Assembly: GCA_015847255.1 (NCBI GenBank)
Contig: JADLZK010011211.1
Coordinates: forward strand, 56,514-120,513
Direction: 5' to 3'
Length of the DNA: 64,000 bases
Origin: Hyparrhenia diplandra
Taxonomy: Eukaryota; Streptophyta; Magnoliopsida; Poales; Poaceae
The position numbers and the translations under genes are program-made. How positions within the stretch are numbered: position 1 is the stretch's first letter; each line of letters opens with the position of its first letter. Positions 58,449 to 64,000 of this stretch are shown one piece after another. The notes beneath the pieces were generated by a model. It did no database searches. It had not been told where the DNA came from and saw only the letters and a program-made list of their open reading frames with translations.

Positions 58449-60129
58449 ATGCTCGCGGCGGCTCACGCGGCGGCCACCAGCACGGCCACCGGCGGTAGGA
58501 TGTCTCCGCGGCGGACCGAGGCAGTCACGGGAGGCGCAGCGGGGAGTGGCGACACGCTGGGGAAGCGCCTGCTGAAGCTCATCTACCGAAGCGGGCGCGG
58601 TGGTGTGCTGCGGCGGTGGGCGGAGGAAGGCCGCGACGTGCAGAAGTACCAGCTCAACCCGCGTCGTCAGGGGAGCTTCGGAAGTACGGCCGCTTCAAGC
58701 ACGCCCTCAGTACTACCTGCAGCCCCAACCCGTTGCCACCGCCGACGCCGCCGTCGAAGCAGCTCTCCTACACCCGCTCACCACCTGCTCGACATGTTGC
58801 CAGCCCGTGATTGATTCCTCTGCGTGCAGATCTGCGAGTGGATCTTGGACGCGCGGCAGTCGCGGCGCTGCTGCCGGGGACACGCGTGCACCTCGACCTG
58901 ATACTCCCAAGGTCAGGGGCTCCCAGCACCCGTCAGTTCTTGAGGACATGCGGGCGCCAGGGCCCATCCACTGCTTGGCGCTGCTGCAGCGTACGTCGCC
59001 CGGCTTTACATGCGAGGACAAAGCCGAAGGCCATGATGGCGGAGATGGCGGCGCGCCCGGAGCACCTACACGGCAACGTGCTGCCATTCCAACCACATGA
59101 TGTCCGTAACATGTGGCGGCGGCGAGGAAACTCGGCGGGTGCGGAGATGATCAGGGGAAGGCTCAAGGAATTTACACGGTCCCCTGACCTCGTCACCTAC
59201 AACATATGGCTCACCTACTGCTCCAAGAGAGAAGAACGGCGGGTGTCAAGAGCGCCGAGAAGGTGTTTGCTCTCATGAAGGGATGACAGGGTGGTTCCTG
59301 ATTGGATGACCTTCAGCTTGCTCGGTAGCATCTACATCAATGCTGGACGCCATGTCGAGGGCCGGAACGCCGCGTTGGTGGAGATGGAGAAGAGGGCATC
59401 TAGGAAGGAGCGAGCTGCGTCACTCGTCGCTCCTCACCCTGTATGCGGAGCTTGTCAGATAGAGGAACTTGGATAGGGTGTGGAATAAGATGAGAGAAAC
59501 CTTCAGGAAGTTCAGTGACACGAGAGTACAAGTGCATGCTCACTTCGGCTCACGAGGTTTGACGCACATAGCAGCAGCTGAAAGCCTTTACAGGAATGGG
59601 AAACTCAGCCGTGGAACAGCGTGATTCGAGGGATCCCCGAATACCATCCTTTCATATTACATCAAGAATGGCATGATACGAAAAGGCAGAGAGCTTTCTT
59701 GGGCAAAATTGTGGAGAAAAGAGTGAAGCCAAGCTATAGCACATGGGAGTTATTCGCTTGGGGCTATCTCGGATGACAACAAGACGGACAAAGTCCTTTG
59801 AGTGCCTGGAAGAAAGCCCCCTGTCAAGCTTGGAGAAATGGGAGCCGAACAATGAGCTTTCCACACCGCTGATCTTTTTCACAGATCGAGAAGACTGGTG
59901 ACATTGAAGCTGCAAGCTCCTAGTCATGTTCCGGGATGCAGGGTACGCCACCACTGAGATGTACAAGCTCGGGTCTTGGCGCACTTATGCTAAGGCCGGG
60001 CTTGCATGCCTCTGATAGTTGATGAACGCATGGAGCAGGATAAGGTGGCCATGGATGTGGGAAACCAGGAGATTGTTGAGGTTGACCAGCGAATATCCAA
60101 TCGGTGAGGTTTCAACATTGATGTCTTAA
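58449..60129 (+). CDS. P-class pentatricopeptide-repeat protein (frameshifted in this sequence)
   Basis: Starts at ATG 58449 (MLAAAHAAATSTATGGRMSP), an Ala/Ser/Thr/Arg-rich stretch fitting an organelle transit peptide. Then GKRLLKLIYRSGRGGVLRRW, then KYGRFKHAL and later PPR units in changing frames: PDLVTYNIWLTYCSK (about 59186-59230), PDWMTFSLLGSIYINAGRHV (59295-59353), LDRVWNKMRETFRKFSDT (about 59471-59520), SYYIKNGM (about 59653), EKTGDIEAA (about 59888). Met 58449 to stop TAA at 60127-60129; no introns are needed. PPR proteins bind organelle RNA; plant P-class members act in its stability or splicing. At least eight frame changes occur. Confidence 0.82.
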
Positions 60130-60821
60130 ATTGCCCATATGTTTTTCCACGCACTTCAGTTTTGAAGTATGATGCAAATAACAAACATTTAGTTTTTGAA
60201 ATTTGAAGTGCAATAGAGATGGGTGTGAATCTTTAAACTTCTGTAACTCATTTTTGTTGATTTGCCGAGATAAGGAAGCAGATAAAGGTGTGCAGTTGTT
60301 TATCATTCCGACTTTAGAGTTTAGATGATCAAGCCCAACTCAACCGTGTATGTATTATGTAATGCTTTTCCTCACTTCTTAACTGCGAATGCAGATAAAC
60401 GGTGATGAGGCCCCAATTATCGCCACAATATACTATTTTTCTCCCGCTAGGTGCTAACAGAAGGATATGATTGACATGTTACACTCCAATCGGGGGAGGC
60501 AAATCCTTCACCTCAACCGAACAAACCAACAGCAGTTTATATGGATCCAATGAGCAGCTCTGCAAAATTTCATAGAGCATTAAAAGAGATCCTCTTTTAC
60601 CAAAAAGACACATGGCATCCATTGTAGCAGATATTTCACACGACACACCAGATCAAGATAAGTAAACATTACACCTACAGTGGGAAGCGACTACAAACTA
60701 GACCAACTGTCTCCATAACCCTAAACTGCAGCACAAAAGTAGCATATCTATATTCGCATGGGAGAAATGGAACTTCATGGAGCGGTTTCTCATTTTCCAG
60801 TAGGAAGGATTCACCCAATCT
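60130..60821. other. Tail-to-tail spacer
   Basis: Holds the 3' UTRs of the PPR gene (plus) and the following minus-strand gene. Nothing else seen. Confidence 0.5.
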
Positions 60822-63800
60822 TCAGTTCCATGTAAGGTACCATTCTGCATTGTTCACTTTGCCCAGACTTTTCGATATAGCAACAACAAATGCCCTAAGA
60901 ACGAGCCAGAATAGGTTGTCATCTTTCTTCTGCAGAGCTTTCAACGTTTTTCCCTGCAGACCATATAGAGGAACAGAATATTCAGAACATTAGATAACTA
61001 TCACAGAGCCTCAATTCAACAGGTCTTTTGGTATCGCGAAATGCGATTTCATCCATCCACCTAAGAACGAATATGAAGTGCAAAGTTGAAAACTTGGTCA
61101 TAAAGACAGGAAAGAACACCTCCTGTGGATGGACTATAAGAGCTGGTCTTACTGAAAATGAAGAACTATCTAAGCTCGATCAGTTAATGTAGAGCACTAA
61201 CTAGCATGTTGATGTTATTTAGTATAAGTACGTATGGCCAAAAAGCCACAAATTGGTTTTTATGATCCTCAGGAGTCCATCTACCTAAATTAAGGGTTAC
61301 ACGCATGGGCTGCCCTATGATGTTACCCACTTGCCAGGCACACTCACTTGACAACCGCGGAACAGCTGCAATTTTTGTTCTGATCACGGCAACAGTTAGA
61401 ACAATACCTCTACAGAGTGTAACTCATAGCTATCCACCACTTCTTATGAGCACTAGGTAGAACCATGGGGAAACACTGACTTACCTAATATACTGCTGCC
61501 TTTTTGTGACGTGTGAAGGAAATTATAAACAGTAAGCATGCAACGCAAAAAGTTAGGGAGGCAAAAGTGCATGCCTGCTGATCGCTGTTCTGGTGCCAAT
61601 TTCTTGTTCATGCCTGAAATCAGCTACCTGCACCTCTTCCTTTGTGATCCCAGATGTTGAGTTCTTGAATTCACTTTCATCTACCTGTACCACGCCAGTG
61701 CTGATCTTCTGTTTGCAACAGCCCCCTGCAAAAAGCAGTAGAATAGAATGAAATCAGATGCACATCTGCATGCAATGTTACTTTGCCCACAAATGAACAC
61801 CATACCAGGAGCTCCCTTGTCATAATGTCGTATAAAAAGTATAACAATAAGAGCTAGAAAAAGGTTGTATTAGACAGTGCCCAGTTTGCTAACAACAAAA
61901 TTTGGCCCCAAACAAAAACAGGAAATAGCCTAGCTATCTAACACATACTCCAGTTGTCACTGAGGAGCCAGGGTTGGGTGAGTGGGTGATTGGGGCATGA
62001 AACTGAACACCCACCAAACACTAAAAACATAGCACCTGTGAGATGCATTTCCTTTGATTCTGGCAAAATCTAGAATCTAAAGGTAGCATTAAATTTTCTT
62101 TATTGCTCTAAAACAGCTTTGCAAAAAGAATTGGTACGTGGGAAAAAAACGGTTCTCCAAGACCTAAGACATACTATAGATGCTCCTGTAGTATTAGACT
62201 GCATCTATCCACACACTGTAGGTGCCAGCGTGGTGTGGATTGCATTCCACAATCACATTACAGTTACAATTAAAACCTAAATCAGTTGTGGGTATATATG
62301 ACACACCAAGAAGCATATTATTTAATCCCCTTTCTGTTGTTTGGTGTTAAGTATGCTACAACAAATATAAGAGGCGGAAAGATAGTATGACATTTAGAAG
62401 ACAAGATGATTTATATTGCACAATTTTCACAGAAAACACAACTTGGCTAACCCTTTGTATGTAAAGTATGACATTTAGAAGACAAGATGATTTATATTGC
62501 ACAATTTTTCACAGAAACACAACTTGGCTAACCTTTTGTATGTAATGCTGGATGAGAAACAGGGCTGTCAAAAGTTTTCTTGCCCATCACAGTTAGCATC
62601 AAGCAATGATTGCTGAAACTCATCTTTGCAGCCTGTTTACTTTAGATGCTTCCAACTGTCTTGGTTGCAACTTCAGCCTCCAACTTAGAACCATTTATAG
62701 GATCAGTAGATACAGTAGTGCTAAACTGACCATCTAAGCTCTGAGCATTGTCAATCGATACACTTCCAGTTGATGCATCATGCTCATGTAAAAGAAGCTT
62801 GCTTTTGCTTGAACACCATTGGTCGCCACAAGGAGGTTTGTATCATCCACGGCACCATCAGTAGATCCATCATGATTATCATTAGGTAATGTCTCATGAT
62901 CTCTTAAAGGAGCAGCATTGTTTTCATAAACAGCATTGGATTCTAAGGGAAGAATAACTCTATCGTGTAGCAGTACTGGCTGTCCCGCCCCTGTGCATCC
63001 GCCTGACTGTTTTAGTGCAATGTCTTTATCTGAATCAGAAACCTGAACAAATAAATGAGCCTGCTCTTCAGAAGGACTGGATCCCCAGATGGAACTTCAT
63101 CTTGTTTCTCCAGATTTGTTTCCATGAATGTTGCATCTGCTGCACTGCCATTTTGGACAACACTATTCAGAACACCAGCCTCTAAGATATTAGCTGAACC
63201 CAGCAGTGTCTGAGTGCTGATGGCATTGTCTTGCAATGGAAACGATTCATCAGTGCTGGATATTTCAGGCACATAACCCGTACTGACTTCCACTACCAGA
63301 AATATCTAAGATCTCTATACTGTCTTGACCCAACTCATGCTTCACAGATGACTCTGAAGAATCAGCACCATCTTCAAAAACTCAGCGCCATAGCATCCAA
63401 GCCACCAGGACCAAGGACTCTATTCTCTGGATGATATCCCTCACGCATTTCACTGAACAATATAATATGACCCTCCAACTTCCTTGTGTGTAAGGTTAAC
63501 TGATGGGAATTTTCCTTCAGTTTGAAAGTCGGTAGCTGAAACAGAGCAAAAGACATTGTGAACTGGATTAGCAATTTTCAGTCGCCTTTTTGCCTGCAGG
63601 GCTGAACAAAAACATGAACCATCTGAAACTAAATGCAGTCGCTTTAACACGCATGTCGAGCCAACTTTTTAGATAAATGTCAGACATTATAAGCACAACT
63701 TCACATAGAATTTCAAATTAGATTGTTTTTAACACAAATGGAAATGGGTGACTCACAATACATAGCAAAACAAAAATAAAAATCAACACTTTTGATTTTA

Positions 63801-64000
63801 ATTAGGGACAAACTGCTTGAGGCACTACGGAAACTAAGTCTGGCTTGGGATCGTGTCTTTTACCAACTAAATATCAACATTCTAGATTTCAGGAGACAGC
63901 GGTTGAGGCAGACGGACGCGCAAAATGATTCCAAACGCTAGCTAAGATGCGCATCCACGGGGAGAGCGGAGCAGATGGGCACAGAAGAACGCACCTGTTG
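60822..64000 (-). CDS. Unidentified multi-exon gene, 5' end beyond the window
   Basis: Exons read on the minus strand: a start edge at 63995-64000 (CAACAG before GT), from 63593 (acceptor CAG) down to about 63040, a further stretch to about 62640, a piece ending at donor 62533, 61725-61628 and 60953-60822. The last joins are phase-consistent: HPALHTKG joins GCCKQKISTGVVQ, then GITKEEVQ joins GKTLKALQKKDDNLFW and LVLRAFVVAISKSLGKVNN, stop TGA at 60822-60824. Upstream parts are acidic and low in structure (SSTDESFPLQDNAI; ILDISGSG). No known domain is recognised. The C-terminal LVLRAFVVAI could be a short hydrophobic segment. Frameshifts occur in the large exon. Confidence 0.6.
62384..62545. 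repeat. 81-bp tandem duplication at an exon/intron edge
   Basis: agtatgacatttagaagaca occurs at 62384 and 62465; copies are nearly identical over 81 bp. The right copy contains the end of an exon (to 62533) and its GT donor (minus strand), and the left copy repeats that donor within the intron. Confidence 0.88.

Overview
The window is nuclear DNA from a grass (Poaceae). The evidence is GC-rich coding exons with GT-AG introns, grass-type transposable elements (Tat-lineage Ty3/gypsy, Angela/BARE-like Copia LTR, CACTA, Stowaway and hAT MITEs, a ZmSINE2-like SINE) and plant genes (PRP6/STA1, purple acid phosphatase, F-box/FBD, NLR, PHD finger, PPR). I cannot name the species. No rRNA, tRNA or CRISPR was seen.

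Layout. 1-29 kb is mostly nested transposons. A decayed minus-strand Ty3/gypsy pol (1-2242) is interrupted by two head-to-head LTR arms of one family (2243-3630 reverse, 3634-6378 forward); the forward arm carries a further solo LTR (4135-5574) with a near-perfect target duplication. A decayed unrecognised gene (about 7172-8581), an LTR-like fragment and a solo Copia LTR (9652-10883) follow. A 14-kb Tat-lineage element (10980-25042) has two LTRs, PBS, gag, RT, two RNase H domains, integrase, a long 3' spacer with tandem arrays, and an antisense ORF. Next is a CACTA transposon (25099-27354, TSD TAA) with a solo LTR inside it (26005-27195), of the same family as the arms at 2243-6378. It lies beside a truncated NLR pseudogene (27490-28578) and a 579-bp hAT-type MITE.

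29-64 kb is genic. On plus: an intronless PRP6/STA1-like splicing factor (33729-36628), an F-box/FBD-LRR-like gene (39571-41852), a purple acid phosphatase (46321-49073) and a PPR gene (58449-60129). On minus: a LINE fragment (42330-43935), a PHD-finger gene (52309-58009) and the 3' part of an unidentified gene running off the right edge (60822-64000). The PHD and PPR genes are divergent and share a promoter region of about 440 bp. The upstream region of the phosphatase is duplicated about 1.4 kb further upstream, and that copy carries a SINE with a perfect 17-bp target duplication.

A key caution: most conserved host genes here, including normally essential ones, read through only after many 1-2 base indels, several in homopolymers, while protein-level conservation between the indels is high. 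This looks more like uncorrected consensus error than decay. Host genes are therefore called CDS with frameshifts noted; only the NLR and element genes are called pseudogenes. No clear novel system was found; the most unusual structures are the antisense ORF and arrays in the Tat element, the nested LTRs, and the duplicated promoter.
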